Assembly: GCA_947474495.1 (NCBI GenBank) | Contig: CANJIM010000019.1 | Span: 1-44,109 of the forward strand | Length of the DNA: 44,109 nt | Source: Rhodospirillaceae bacterium | Lineage (GTDB): Bacteria > Pseudomonadota > Alphaproteobacteria > SMXQ01 | Direction of reading: 5' to 3' | Shown: positions 1-8,899 of the stretch, in pieces | Layout: every line of letters starts with the position of its first letter | How positions within the stretch are numbered: position 1 is the first letter of the stretch | Program-made: the position numbers and the translations under genes | Notes under the pieces: generated by a model | Databases searched by the model: none | Told to the model about the DNA's origin: nothing | The model's input: only the letters and a program-made list of their open reading frames with translations

Positions 1-452
1 GCCGCTTCGATGAGGCGGGCCGCCTGATGATCACCGACCGCAAGAAGGACATCATCGTCAATTCCGGCGGCGACAATATCGCGCCGCAACGCGTCGAAGG
101 TTTCCTGACATTGGAGCCGGAGATCGCCCAGGCCATGGTGTTCGGCGACAAGCGGGCTTACCTGGTTGCGCTGATCGTGCCCGACGAGACCGCCGTGCAG
201 GATTGGGCGAAGGCCGTCGGCCAAAAAGCCGATCCGGCGCTCGCCATGGCCGACCCCGCCTTCAAGGCCAAGATCGGCGAGGCGGTGAAACGCGCCACGG
301 CGCATCTGTCGGTGATCGAGCGCGTGCGCCATTTCGCTTTCGCCGACGAGGGCTTCACCATCGCCAACCATGAATTGACGCCGAGCCTGAAAATCCGCCG
401 CCACGTCATCAAGGCGCGTTACGGCGACCGGCTGACGAAGCTATACGGTTAG
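1..452 (+). CDS. AMP-dependent (long-chain) acyl-CoA synthetase, C-terminal fragment
   Basis: This is the 3' end of a gene cut by the window edge; the reading frame enters at base 3 and stops with TAG at 450-452, leaving about 149 residues. The visible part is the small C-terminal domain of the ANL (acyl-CoA/NRPS/luciferase) superfamily. It starts at the hinge region ITDRKKDIIVNSGGDNIAPQ and ends with TPSLKIRR, which holds the lysine that forms the adenylate. The segment with GDKRAYLVALIVPD matches the long-chain FadD/Faa branch better than acetyl-CoA synthetase. Such enzymes activate fatty or aromatic acids to CoA thioesters at the expense of ATP. The substrate cannot be told without the missing N-terminal domain. 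It is convergent with the next gene, with a palindromic repeat between them. Confidence 0.85.
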   Translation, partial: RFDEAGRLMITDRKKDIIVNSGGDNIAPQRVEGFLTLEPEIAQAMVFGDKRAYLVALIVPDETAVQDWAKAVGQKADPALAMADPAFKAKIGEAVKRATAHLSVIERVRHFAFADEGFTIANHELTPSLKIRRHVIKARYGDRLTKLYG

Positions 453-466
453 GCCGACACACAAAC

Positions 467-554
467 CGTCACCCTCGGGCTTGACCCGAGGGTCCATATC
501 TCAAGCGCCTGGGCGCCGGAAGAATGGATGCTCGGGTCAAGCCCGAGCATGACG
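467..554. repeat. REP-like palindromic intergenic element (two mirror-image hairpins)
   Basis: Two perfect 9-bp stems face each other. The first is ACCCTCGGG at 471-479 with CCCGAGGGT at 485-493 around loop CTTGA. The second is ATGCTCGGG at 528-536 with CCCGAGCAT at 542-550 around loop TCAAG. The loops are reverse complements, and the element is flanked by CGTCA (467-471) and TGACG (550-554), so the whole unit is itself an inverted repeat. This layout is typical of REP/BIME-type elements dispersed in alphaproteobacterial intergenic regions. It may also stop or protect the two convergent transcripts that end here. Only one copy lies in this window. Confidence 0.7.
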
Positions 555-567
555 ATTGTTATGTGAT

Positions 568-1602
568 CTACCGGTCGATCGCCTTCTGCGCCGCTCTGAT
601 CGCGTCTTTCGGATAGTCGGCGAACTTGGCGAGCATGCCCTGCACTTCATCGGGCGTGACCAGCTCAATCTCGATCTGCGCCTTTTGCGCGTCGGCCAGC
701 AAGTCCTTGTCCTTCAGCGTGTCGGCGAAGGCTTTGCGCAGCGCCGCCAGACGATCGGCCGGGACGCCCGGCGGCACCATGAAGGGCCGCGCCAGCAGCA
801 GCTGGCCGAAGTGGATATCGAGCACCTGGCGGTCGATGTCGGTTTTGGCATAGTCGTAAACGCTGGGAATCTTGCCGAAGATGTCGGACTTGTTCGGGCC
901 CATCTGGATGATGAGCCGCATGACGCCCGAATCGATCATCGGCTGGAACGACGTCTGCACCGACGAGATGAACATGCCGCAGATGCCGTCCACCTCCTTG
1001 CGCTCCATCGCCAGGCTGACGTCCTTGGTGCCCTGGTAGCCGGAGATGATCTTGGCGTTGGCGCCGAGCACGTTCTTCATCACCAGCGGATGCTGGTGCG
1101 TGATCGCGGCGGGACCGCTGGAGCCGAAGATCAGCTCCTTCTTGGTCTTGAGCCAGTCGTCGAAGCTGGCGACGCCCGACGATGTGGTGATGCCGCAGAA
1201 GGCGATATCCTTGCTCATCGAGCCGAGCCAGCCGAACTTCGAGGCGTCGAACTGCGCCTGGTCGTTGCCGAGCAGCGGCTCCATCAGCGTCGAGGAGGCG
1301 ACGATGCCGATCTCGGTGCCGTCCTTCGGCGCGGCGGCATAGATGAAGTTGGCCGCTTTCAGCGCGCCGGCGCCCGGCATGTTCTTCGGCACCACGGTCG
1401 GATTGCCGGGAATGTAGCGGCCGAGATGGCGCGCCAGCACGCGGCCGTAGGTGTCGTAGCCGCCGCCCGGCGGAAAGCCGATCTCGATATTGACCGTCTT
1501 GCCTTTGAAGAACTCGGCGGGCGTCTGCGCCATCACCACGCCGGGTAAAACCAAAATGGGCAAGGCGAGAACGGCCAAGCGGAACGCGCGACGTCGCAGC
1601 AT
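568..1602 (-). CDS. Tripartite tricarboxylate transporter-type (Bug/TctC) periplasmic solute-binding protein
   Basis: A 344-residue exported binding protein of the Bug/TctC family, which captures carboxylates or aromatic acids in the periplasm. A signal peptide (MLRRRAFRLAVLALPILVL, cleavage after VMAQ) is followed by the family's FFKGKTVNIEIGFPPGGGYD start, then RYIPGNPTVVPKNMPGAG and the late GRPF-like ARPFMVPPGVPADRLAALR. I chose the ATG at 1602 rather than 1608 because AGGAG (1613-1609) abuts the upper ATG but sits 6 nt from the lower one. Two core cysteines (AFCGI and GICGM) recur at the same places in the other two Bug proteins of the window and may form a disulfide. No membrane partner (TctA/TctB) is present, so it is an orphan. 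The ligand is unknown. Confidence 0.88.
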   Translation of the reverse strand: MLRRRAFRLAVLALPILVLPGVVMAQTPAEFFKGKTVNIEIGFPPGGGYDTYGRVLARHLGRYIPGNPTVVPKNMPGAGALKAANFIYAAAPKDGTEIGIVASSTLMEPLLGNDQAQFDASKFGWLGSMSKDIAFCGITTSSGVASFDDWLKTKKELIFGSSGPAAITHQHPLVMKNVLGANAKIISGYQGTKDVSLAMERKEVDGICGMFISSVQTSFQPMIDSGVMRLIIQMGPNKSDIFGKIPSVYDYAKTDIDRQVLDIHFGQLLLARPFMVPPGVPADRLAALRKAFADTLKDKDLLADAQKAQIEIELVTPDEVQGMLAKFADYPKDAIRAAQKAIDR

Positions 1603-1705
1603 CTGCATCTCCTGATGAAGTCCCTGAGCCCAGCCTTGGATGGCCGGTGCTTATGGCCGCAGTCTCCCGGCTCGGCGGCGTCAAGGCAAGCGCTTCCGTA
1701 AATGG

Positions 1706-1737
1706 AAAAGGGCGCCAAAACCGGCGCCCTTTTCTTT
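1706..1737 (-). terminator. Rho-independent terminator (probably bidirectional)
   Basis: An 11-bp perfect stem, AAAAGGGCGCC at 1706-1716 and GGCGCCCTTTT at 1723-1733, has a 6-nt loop. On the minus strand it lies 25 bp after the stop of the 431-residue binding protein, and the stem's own 3' end supplies the T-run. The plus side also continues into TTTTCTTT. Confidence 0.75.
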
Positions 1738-1758
1738 AAACCGTTGTCGGCCCTGCGA

Positions 1759-3054
1759 TTATTTGCAGCTGACCGATTGCGCGACGTCATTGTTGCCGAG
1801 ATAGACGATCTCGCAGACCTGACCGGCCTTGAGGTCCTCCGCCTTCGCCTCGACGCCGGCGACGGTGATCTTGGTGTCTTCGAGGTTGGCGTTCACCACC
1901 TTGCCGTCATGCTTGAAGGCGACGGCGCTGCGCTTCACGCCGGTCAGCTCTGCATCCTTGGCGGTGAGCCATTTCAAACTGGCCTGGATGACGCCGTCCT
2001 TCATCTGCGTCGCCTCATTCGCGGCATCCTGCACCGCCTGCGGCGTCGCCAGCATCTTGGCGACATGGGCCTGGGCCTTTTCGCCCGAGATCCAATTCAC
2101 TTCGAGCTGCGACTTCTTGGCGTCGGCGATGAAGGCCGGGTCGGTCATCGTCTTCTCGAAGGCGGTGCGCAACGCCGCGACCTTATCGGCCGGCGTGTTC
2201 GGCGGCGCCACGAAGGGACGGCCGATGTATTGGCGCGAGATCAGGAAGTCCATGGTCTCGCGCGCCTGCGGCGAGATGGCGTAATCGACCGCCGAGGCGA
2301 CGCCCTTGAGATCGTCGATCGGCTCGACGTTGACCTGCACCAGCACGCGAATCGACTTGTCGTCGAGACGCGCCTGGCTCGAGGCGAGCAAGCTGTCCCA
2401 GCCGACGCCGCACAGGCCGTCGACCTCGCCGCGCTCCATGGCGAGCTGCACCGATTGCGTCGAGGGATAGCCGCGGATGATCTTGAACTTGGTGCCGGCC
2501 AGCGTGTTGAGGAAGGCGCCGACGATGAAAGTGCTGGAACTGGTGGCGCCGGAGGCGCCGATCAGCAATTCCTTCTGCTGCGCTTCCTTCAGCGTCTGCG
2601 CCGGTGCCTTGTCGGAGACGATGCAGGTGCTGGTCAGCTGATTGGCGCTGCCGATCCACTGGAACTTGTCGGCTTCGTACTGCACCTTGCGACCGAGCAG
2701 CGGCTCGATGACGATGGTGTTGTGCACGATGCCGATGGCCGAGCCGTCGCGCGGCGCTTTGTTATAGAGCGACGAGGCCATGACCAGACCGCTGGCGCCC
2801 GGCATGTTGCGATAGACGAACACCGGATTGCCGGGAATATGCTTGGCGAAATGCTGGCCGACGATGCGGGCATAAGCGTTGTAGCCGCCGGAGGCCTCCG
2901 AGCCGATGAAGACATCGACCTGCTTGCCCTTGTAGAAGCTCTCGACGGCCTTGGCGTCGAACTTGCGCTCGGTCACCTGCTGCGCGGACGCGGCGGTGGC
3001 GAGACATAACGAAACGACGGATAGGAAAATGTATCGCAGAATCGCTGCGCGCAT
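1759..3054 (-). CDS. Bug/TctC-type solute-binding protein with an extra C-terminal domain
   Basis: A 431-residue exported protein. The signal peptide ends near ATAASAQQ. The core resembles Bug/TctC binding proteins: VESFYKGKQVDVFIGSEASG, then HIPGNPVFVYRNMPGASG and GRPFVAPPNTPADKV. Usual family length is about 320 residues. This one carries roughly 90 further residues (about 340-431) ending in DLKAGQVCEIVYLG and a final VSCK. The binding protein at 33957-35243 has the same extension, while the neighbour at 568-1602 lacks it. The ATG at 3054 is preceded by AGGGAG at a good distance. It lies upstream of the 568-1602 gene on the same strand, but a terminator separates them, so they are probably transcribed apart. 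The ligand is unknown and no TctA/TctB genes are nearby. Confidence 0.85.
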   Translation of the reverse strand: MRAAILRYIFLSVVSLCLATAASAQQVTERKFDAKAVESFYKGKQVDVFIGSEASGGYNAYARIVGQHFAKHIPGNPVFVYRNMPGASGLVMASSLYNKAPRDGSAIGIVHNTIVIEPLLGRKVQYEADKFQWIGSANQLTSTCIVSDKAPAQTLKEAQQKELLIGASGATSSSTFIVGAFLNTLAGTKFKIIRGYPSTQSVQLAMERGEVDGLCGVGWDSLLASSQARLDDKSIRVLVQVNVEPIDDLKGVASAVDYAISPQARETMDFLISRQYIGRPFVAPPNTPADKVAALRTAFEKTMTDPAFIADAKKSQLEVNWISGEKAQAHVAKMLATPQAVQDAANEATQMKDGVIQASLKWLTAKDAELTGVKRSAVAFKHDGKVVNANLEDTKITVAGVEAKAEDLKAGQVCEIVYLGNNDVAQSVSCK

Positions 3055-3165
3055 TGGTTATCTCCCTGCATGAAGATCGCGGCTCTTTGCCGACTGTTCT
3101 TGCCGCCATTGTCGCGATTCGCCAGCGCGGCGCAAGCCTGAGATTTGAGGCGGAAAGACAAAGAG

Positions 3166-4146
3166 CTAGAGCTTATGGTACCCGCGGTACCAATCCACGA
3201 AACGCGGAATGCCGGTTTCAATGGGCGTGTCGGGCGCGAAGCCGAGGTCGTGCTGGATGGCCGAAACGTCGGCGTAGGTCTCCTTCACGTCGCCCGGCTG
3301 CATCGGCTTCAATTCGAGCTGCGCCGTCTTGCCGGTCGCCTGCTCGATCACCTTGATGAAGGTCATCAGCGGTTCGGCGCGATGGTTGCCGATGTTGTAG
3401 ATGCGATAGGGCGGCTCGCCCTCTGGCATGACCGGCGCATGGTCGAGCGCGGCGATAACGCCGGTGACGATGTCGTCGATATAGGTGAAGTCGCGCTTCA
3501 TGTCGCCGTGGTTGAACACCTGGATCGGCCTGCCCTTGAGGATCGCTTCGGTGAACAGCCAAGCCGCCATGTCGGGCCGACCCCATGGGCCGTAGACCGT
3601 GAAGAAGCGCAGGCCCGTCGTCGGGATTTTGTAGAGATGGCTGTAGCAATGGCTCATCAGCTCGTCGGCCTTCTTGGTCGCGGCATAGAGCGACACCGGA
3701 TTGTCGACCTTATCGTCCACCGAGAAGGGCAGCTTGGTATTGCCGCCATAGACCGACGAGGACGAGGCATAGACGAGGTGCTGGCAGTCGGCCAGATGGC
3801 GGCACAGTTCCAGGACGTTGAGCTGGCCGACGACATTGGCCTGCACATAGGCGTGCGGATTGATCAGCGAATAGCGCACACCGGGCTGAGCCGCGAGATG
3901 CAGCACGCGGTCGATCTTGGGGAATTCCTTGGCGAGCGCTTCCATGGCGCCCTTGTCGGAAATATCCAGTTCGCGGAAGGTGACGTTTTTCAGCGGCGCC
4001 AATTGCGCGAGGCGCGCGCGTTTGAGGCCGACGTCGTAATAATCGACGAGATTGTCGACGCCGATCACCGTCTCGCCGCGTGCGGCCAGGCGCTGGGCGC
4101 AGTGATAGCCGATGAAGCCGGCCATGCCGGTGAGCAGAATGGTCAT
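3166..4146 (-). CDS. NAD-dependent epimerase, UDP-glucuronate 4-epimerase type
   Basis: A 326-residue extended short-chain dehydrogenase/reductase. The NAD-binding Rossmann motif TGMAGFIG is at residues 6-13, the catalytic serine region YASSSSVYG at 127-134, and the YxxxK pair is Y154/K158 (YAATK). The segments DNLVDYYDVGLKRARL, GVRYSLINPHAYVQAN and TVYGPWGRPDMA are hallmarks of the UDP-glucuronate/UDP-galacturonate 4-epimerase (CapI/LspL-like) group. This enzyme supplies UDP-galacturonate for lipopolysaccharide or capsule in the cytoplasm. Its start is 125 bp from the divergent oxidoreductase gene. No other glycan gene sits next to it, but two related SDRs lie at the far end of the window. 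Confidence 0.85.
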   Translation of the reverse strand: MTILLTGMAGFIGYHCAQRLAARGETVIGVDNLVDYYDVGLKRARLAQLAPLKNVTFRELDISDKGAMEALAKEFPKIDRVLHLAAQPGVRYSLINPHAYVQANVVGQLNVLELCRHLADCQHLVYASSSSVYGGNTKLPFSVDDKVDNPVSLYAATKKADELMSHCYSHLYKIPTTGLRFFTVYGPWGRPDMAAWLFTEAILKGRPIQVFNHGDMKRDFTYIDDIVTGVIAALDHAPVMPEGEPPYRIYNIGNHRAEPLMTFIKVIEQATGKTAQLELKPMQPGDVKETYADVSAIQHDLGFAPDTPIETGIPRFVDWYRGYHKL

Positions 4147-4271
4147 CGTCGTTTGACTCCTCGGGCCATCCTATAGCCCATTGCGCCCCCCGTAACCACC
4201 TGTTGCAGCGGGGAAAATGCGGCCCCAGGAGCGCTGTGGACGAACCGGCGCGGGAAGGCTAGGACTAAGCC

Positions 4272-7200
4272 ATGCCCGATGACCTTTCCGCGACAACCCG
4301 CGCCTTTTTGACCGGTAGCCAGGCGCTTGTCCGCGTCGCGACCGATCAGGCCCGGCGCGACTCCGACGCCGGCTTGGATACCGCCGGCTATGTCTCGGGC
4401 TATCGCGGCTCGCCGCTCGGCGGCCTCGATCAGGAAATGGCGCGCAGCAAGCCGGCGCTGGGTGCGGCGCGTGTCACCTTCCAGCCCGGCCTCAACGAAG
4501 AACTGGCGGCCACGGCGCTGTGGGGCACGCAGCAAGTCGGGCTGTTTCCCGGCGCCAAGCATCAAGGCGTCTTCGGCCTGTGGTACGGCAAGGGCCCCGG
4601 CGTCGACCGCTCGGGCGACGCCTTCAAACATGCCAACCTCGCCGGCACGGCCCCGTTCGGCGGCGTGCTCGCGGTGGCCGGCGACGATCATGGCGCCGCC
4701 TCCTCGACCACGGCGCATCAGAGCGAATATGCCTTCGTCGATGCGATGATGCCGATCCTCTGCCCCGCCAGCGTGCAGGAGATTTACGACTACGGCCTGA
4801 TGGGCCTGGCGCTGTCGCGCTACGCCGGCTGCTGGACGGCGCTGAAGCTGTCCGCCGACATCGCCGAAGCGGCGGCGTCAGTGACGCTGGACTCGCCGTT
4901 GCCCGTGCTGCCGGACGATTTTGCGCCGCCGCCGGACGGATTGCATATCCGCTGGCCCGACCGCGCGCTCGACCAAGAGGCCCGCCTGCAAGGGCCGAAG
5001 ATGCAGGCGGCGCAGGCCTTCGTTCGCGCCAACGGCTTGGACCGCATCAGCGGCGCGGCCAGCGCCAAGCGCGGCATCGTCGCCAGCGGCAAAGCCTGGG
5101 GCGATCTGCGCCAGGCCCTCGCCGATCTCGGCCTCGGCAATGACGACCTGCGGCTCTACAAGGTCGCGCTGGTCTGGCCGCTCGAGCCGGAGCAGCTCTT
5201 GGATTTCGCCGACGGCCTCGACGAGATTCTCGTCGTCGAGGAAAAGCGGCCGCTGATCGAAGATCAAATTCGCCAGACGCTGTATGACGCGGCGGCGCGG
5301 CCGCGCCTCAGCGGCAAGAATTTGCTGCCGTCGTCGGGCGAGCTGACGCCGCAGATCGTTGGCCGGGCTTTACGCGCCTGGCTCGGCCTGCCGGGCGAAC
5401 CTGAGGTCCAAGCGCCACGCGAGAAGCCCCTGCTGCGCCGCACGCCGCATTACTGCTCGGGCTGTCCCCATAGTCGCTCGACGCGCGTGCCGGACGGCAG
5501 CCGCGCGCTGGCCGGCATCGGCTGCCACACCATGGCGCTATGGACCGACCCCAACACCCAGACGCTGACGCAGATGGGCGGCGAAGGCGCCACTTGGATC
5601 GGCCAGGCGCCCTTCACCGACACACCCCATGTGTTCCAGAATCTCGGCGATGGCACCTTCGCCCATTCCGGCCTGCTGGCCATCCGCGCCGCTATCGCCG
5701 CCGGCGTCAACATCACCTACAAGCTGCTGGTCAACGATGCCGTCGCCATGACCGGCGGTCAGGCGGTCGAGGGCGCGCTCTCAGTGCCGCGCCTCGCCCG
5801 CATTCTCGAAGGCGAAGGCGTGGGTCGCATCGTCGTCGTCGCCGAAGAGCCGGATCATTACGCCAAGGCCGATCGCTTTCCGCCCGGCGTCACGGTCATG
5901 GGTCGCGACGGTTTCGATTGCGCTCAGGAGGAATTGCGCCAAGTGCCCGGCGTCTCCGTGCTGATCTTCGATCAGACCTGCGCCGCCGAAAAGCGCCGCC
6001 GCCGCAAGCGCGGGCTGATGCCGCCAGCCCCGCGCGTCGCCGTCATCAACGAGCAGGCCTGCGAAGGCTGCGGCGATTGCGCCACAGCGTCGAACTGCCT
6101 CTCGATCGTGCCGGTCGAAACCGATTGGGGCCGCAAGCGCCGCGTCGATCTTGCCAGCTGCAACGCCGACCTCTCCTGCCTCGACGGTTTCTGCCCTGCC
6201 ATCGTCACGGTCGAAGGTGTCCTCAAACCAACGGCCAAACCTGCGCTCGCCGCGCAGGATGTCTCGTTGCCGCCAGTCCCGATCCTGCCAACCCTCGATC
6301 GGCCGTTAGCCATCCTCATGGCGGGCAGTGGCGGCAGCGGTATCGTCACGCTCGGGCGCGTGCTGGCACGCGCGGCGCATGACAGCGGTTATGCCGTCTC
6401 GCTTGCGGACCAGACCGGCCTTGCGCAAAAAGGCGGCGCCGTGCTCAGCCATCTGCGCATCGCCGGCGACGCCACCGGTCTCGGCGCGGCGCGGGTGCAC
6501 GAGGCCGACCTCATTCTTGGCGGCGATCTCGTCGTCGCCGCCAGCCGCGATGTGTTGTCGCGCGTCAAAACCGGCACGGCAAAAGCCGTCGTCAACGTCG
6601 CCAGCACAATCACCGGCGCTTTCCTGAAGGATGCCGACAAGTCCTTTCCCGCCGAAGGGCTGCAAGTCGCGCTCGCGGCAAAGCTCGGCGCGCAAGCGGT
6701 TGCGCTGTTTGACGCCGCCGACTGCGCCAGCCGCGCCGGTCATGCGGCCGGCGTCAACATGGCGCTGCTCGGCCATGCCTGGCAGAAGGGCCTGCTGCCG
6801 CTGTCGCTCGCCAGCTTGCGCGCCGCCATCGCTGCCGAAGCGCCGCAGGCCGCCGCCAACCTGGAAGCCTTCGATGCGGGCCGGCGGTCTGCCGCCAGCG
6901 ATGCCATGGCCATTCCGCCGGCAGCAGCCGAGTCGCTCGACGCGCGTATCGCGCGCTACGAGCTGTTCCTCACGGCCTACCAAAATAGCCACCTGGCCCA
7001 GCGCTATCGCAATTTGGTCGACCGCGTAAGGACGCTTGAAACCCGCGTCGTACCCGGCCACGAGGCATTGACCGAAGCCGTGGCGCGCCATTACGCCCGG
7101 CTGCTCGCTTATAAGGACGAGTACGAAATTGCCCGCCTGCTCGCGGCGCCTGCGTTCCATGACGATCTCGCCGCGCGGTTCGAAACGCCACGCGTCGCGT

Positions 7201-7604
7201 TTCACCTTGCGCCATCTTGGCTGCCACGCCGCGTGGCCCTGAATGGCCGCGCTGGGAAATACCGTTTTGGCTCCTGGCTGCGTCCGTCGCTGCGCGCCCT
7301 TGCGAGACTGCGGTTTTTGCGCGGCACGCCCCTCGATCCCTTCGGCCATTCCGCGGAGCGCAGGCTTGAGCGCGCGTTGATCGCGGAGTATGAACAAAGC
7401 ATCGTGCAAATTCTCGCAGGCTTGCGACCCGATTCGCATGAGGTCGCTGTTGCTTTTGCGCGCTGGCCGGAAACTCTGCGCGGGTTCGGTCCTCTGAAAA
7501 AAACGTCCGCCGCCAAGGCGCGACTCCATAGGGACGACATGCTCGAGCGCTTCAATTCATTGGCCTTCACCAAAGCCACGTCCTCGCCGCTGGCGGCGGA
7601 ATAG
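4272..7604 (+). CDS. Indolepyruvate:ferredoxin oxidoreductase family protein (fused IorA/IorB, DUF6537-type C-terminus)
   Basis: A 1110-residue fused 2-oxoacid:ferredoxin oxidoreductase. The order is: N-terminal pyrimidine-type domain (GYRGSPLGG near residue 43); thiamine-diphosphate domain (CSGCPHS near 395, GDGTFAHSG near 459, then NDAVAMTGG); a ferredoxin-like insert with cysteines C597, C600 and C603 plus a later SCNADLSC cluster; the gamma/IorB domain from about 683 (GSGGSGIVTLGR, QTGLAQKGGAV); and a long C-terminal region typical of the proteobacterial fused form. The family decarboxylates 2-oxoacids, classically indolepyruvate from aromatic amino acids, to acyl-CoA with reduction of ferredoxin. 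The exact substrate of this branch is not established. A GTG-started exporter follows 2 nt after the stop, so it heads a four-gene operon. Confidence 0.88.
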   Translation: MPDDLSATTRAFLTGSQALVRVATDQARRDSDAGLDTAGYVSGYRGSPLGGLDQEMARSKPALGAARVTFQPGLNEELAATALWGTQQVGLFPGAKHQGVFGLWYGKGPGVDRSGDAFKHANLAGTAPFGGVLAVAGDDHGAASSTTAHQSEYAFVDAMMPILCPASVQEIYDYGLMGLALSRYAGCWTALKLSADIAEAAASVTLDSPLPVLPDDFAPPPDGLHIRWPDRALDQEARLQGPKMQAAQAFVRANGLDRISGAASAKRGIVASGKAWGDLRQALADLGLGNDDLRLYKVALVWPLEPEQLLDFADGLDEILVVEEKRPLIEDQIRQTLYDAAARPRLSGKNLLPSSGELTPQIVGRALRAWLGLPGEPEVQAPREKPLLRRTPHYCSGCPHSRSTRVPDGSRALAGIGCHTMALWTDPNTQTLTQMGGEGATWIGQAPFTDTPHVFQNLGDGTFAHSGLLAIRAAIAAGVNITYKLLVNDAVAMTGGQAVEGALSVPRLARILEGEGVGRIVVVAEEPDHYAKADRFPPGVTVMGRDGFDCAQEELRQVPGVSVLIFDQTCAAEKRRRRKRGLMPPAPRVAVINEQACEGCGDCATASNCLSIVPVETDWGRKRRVDLASCNADLSCLDGFCPAIVTVEGVLKPTAKPALAAQDVSLPPVPILPTLDRPLAILMAGSGGSGIVTLGRVLARAAHDSGYAVSLADQTGLAQKGGAVLSHLRIAGDATGLGAARVHEADLILGGDLVVAASRDVLSRVKTGTAKAVVNVASTITGAFLKDADKSFPAEGLQVALAAKLGAQAVALFDAADCASRAGHAAGVNMALLGHAWQKGLLPLSLASLRAAIAAEAPQAAANLEAFDAGRRSAASDAMAIPPAAAESLDARIARYELFLTAYQNSHLAQRYRNLVDRVRTLETRVVPGHEALTEAVARHYARLLAYKDEYEIARLLAAPAFHDDLAARFETPRVAFHLAPSWLPRRVALNGRAGKYRFGSWLRPSLRALARLRFLRGTPLDPFGHSAERRLERALIAEYEQSIVQILAGLRPDSHEVAVAFARWPETLRGFGPLKKTSAAKARLHRDDMLERFNSLAFTKATSSPLAAE

Positions 7605-7606
7605 AC

Positions 7607-8899
7607 GTGGCCGAGGCGACGCCCAAAGATCAACCAGGCAATTTCGCCGGCTTTGGTGGTGCCATCGCCACGATGCGGGTGGTCGCCTATCGCAACTACA
7701 CCCTCTCCAATGTCGCGTCGCTCACCGGCACCTGGCTGCAGAAGCTGGCGATGAGCTGGCTGGTTTGGGAACAGACCCAATCGCCGAGTTGGCTCGGCAT
7801 GCTGATCTTCGCCGATTTGATCACGGTCATCACGGTCTCGCCCATCGTGGGCGCCGTCGCGGACCGCATGGACCGCCTCCATTTGATGACGCTGGCGCAA
7901 GTCATCATGATGAGTCAGGCGGTCGCCATGGCCCTGTTCTACAGCATGGGCTGGACGAACATCTGGATCCTGCTCGCCATGCAGGTCTGGCAAAGCGCCG
8001 GGCAAGGCACGCATACCGCATCGCGCATGGCCCTGATCCCCAGCCTGGTGCCGAAGCCGTTGCTCGCGCCGGCCATCGGCGTCAACGCCATGACCTATAA
8101 CACGGCGCGCTTTCTCGGGCCTGCCGTCGCCGGCCTCGTCATTGCGCATTGGGGACAGATGCCGGCGTTCATCTTGAACGCGCTGTCTTACATTCCTTTC
8201 ATACTCGTGCTGCGGACCATCACCATCGCAACCCCCGACGAGGTGACGACTTCCAAAGGTAACATCCTGGCGCAAATCGGCGAGGGCATGCGCTATGCCG
8301 CGCGCCACCCCGGAATCGGCCCGCTGATTTTCATCATGGGCATCGTCTCCTTCTCCGTGCGCGCCCTGCCCGACATGCTGCCGGGCTTCGCCGCCGACGT
8401 GTTCGGCCAGGGTGTTGACGGCCTCGCCTGGCTGACCTCGGCGATGGGGATCGGCGCCGCGGCCGCCGGCCTCATGCTGGCGCGCACCAACGGCACGCGC
8501 GGTCTGACAAGCCGTCTTGCCTGGAACGTCGCCTACATGTCGCTCGCTGTGCTGATCTTCGTCGCGACGCGGAATTTCGCCGTTGGCGTCGCCGCCGCCG
8601 TAATTTGCGGCTATGTCATCACCACCAACGGCGCGACGACACAAACCCTCATCCAATCGGCAGTCGACGGCGCCATGCGCGGCCGCGCCATGTCGACCTT
8701 CACGTTGATCTATCTCGGCGCGCCGGCGCTCGGCGGCCTCGTCTTCGGTCATCTTGCCGATATCATCGGCCTTCGGCTGACGTTCGCGATCGGCGCAGGC
8801 CTGTGCTTCTGCTGCTTCCTGTGGATGTTCCCGCGCAAGACGGCGATGGGCGCGGCGCTCGAGATCGGCCGGGCAACCGGCAAGCCGGAAGCCCCATGA
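7607..8899 (+). CDS. MFS transporter (EntS/MFS_3-like exporter), first of a tandem pair
   Basis: A 430-residue major facilitator with about 12 membrane segments. The early SLTGTWLQKLAMSWLVWE and the loop GAVADRMDRLHLM between helices 2 and 3 follow the pattern of the MFS_3 group, which contains EntS-like siderophore and drug exporters. NTARFLGPAVAG marks helix 5. I use the GTG at 7607, 2 nt after the previous stop; an in-frame ATG at 7673 (residue 23) is the alternative. Its stop overlaps the start of the next MFS gene by 4 nt (ATGA), indicating translational coupling. The substrate is unknown. A role in exporting a product or toxic analogue linked to the upstream oxidoreductase is only a guess from the operon. 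Confidence 0.88.
   Translation: MAEATPKDQPGNFAGFGGAIATMRVVAYRNYTLSNVASLTGTWLQKLAMSWLVWEQTQSPSWLGMLIFADLITVITVSPIVGAVADRMDRLHLMTLAQVIMMSQAVAMALFYSMGWTNIWILLAMQVWQSAGQGTHTASRMALIPSLVPKPLLAPAIGVNAMTYNTARFLGPAVAGLVIAHWGQMPAFILNALSYIPFILVLRTITIATPDEVTTSKGNILAQIGEGMRYAARHPGIGPLIFIMGIVSFSVRALPDMLPGFAADVFGQGVDGLAWLTSAMGIGAAAAGLMLARTNGTRGLTSRLAWNVAYMSLAVLIFVATRNFAVGVAAAVICGYVITTNGATTQTLIQSAVDGAMRGRAMSTFTLIYLGAPALGGLVFGHLADIIGLRLTFAIGAGLCFCCFLWMFPRKTAMGAALEIGRATGKPEAP

Noticed and set aside
556-1548. Long plus-strand frame opposite the first Bug gene
   Set aside because: Low-complexity Arg/Leu/Val/Asp composition without motifs, while the minus strand shows a complete exported binding protein.
1702-3009. 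A 435-residue plus-strand frame opposite the second Bug gene
   Set aside because: Same kind of antisense artefact; the minus strand has a signal peptide, ribosome site and family motifs.
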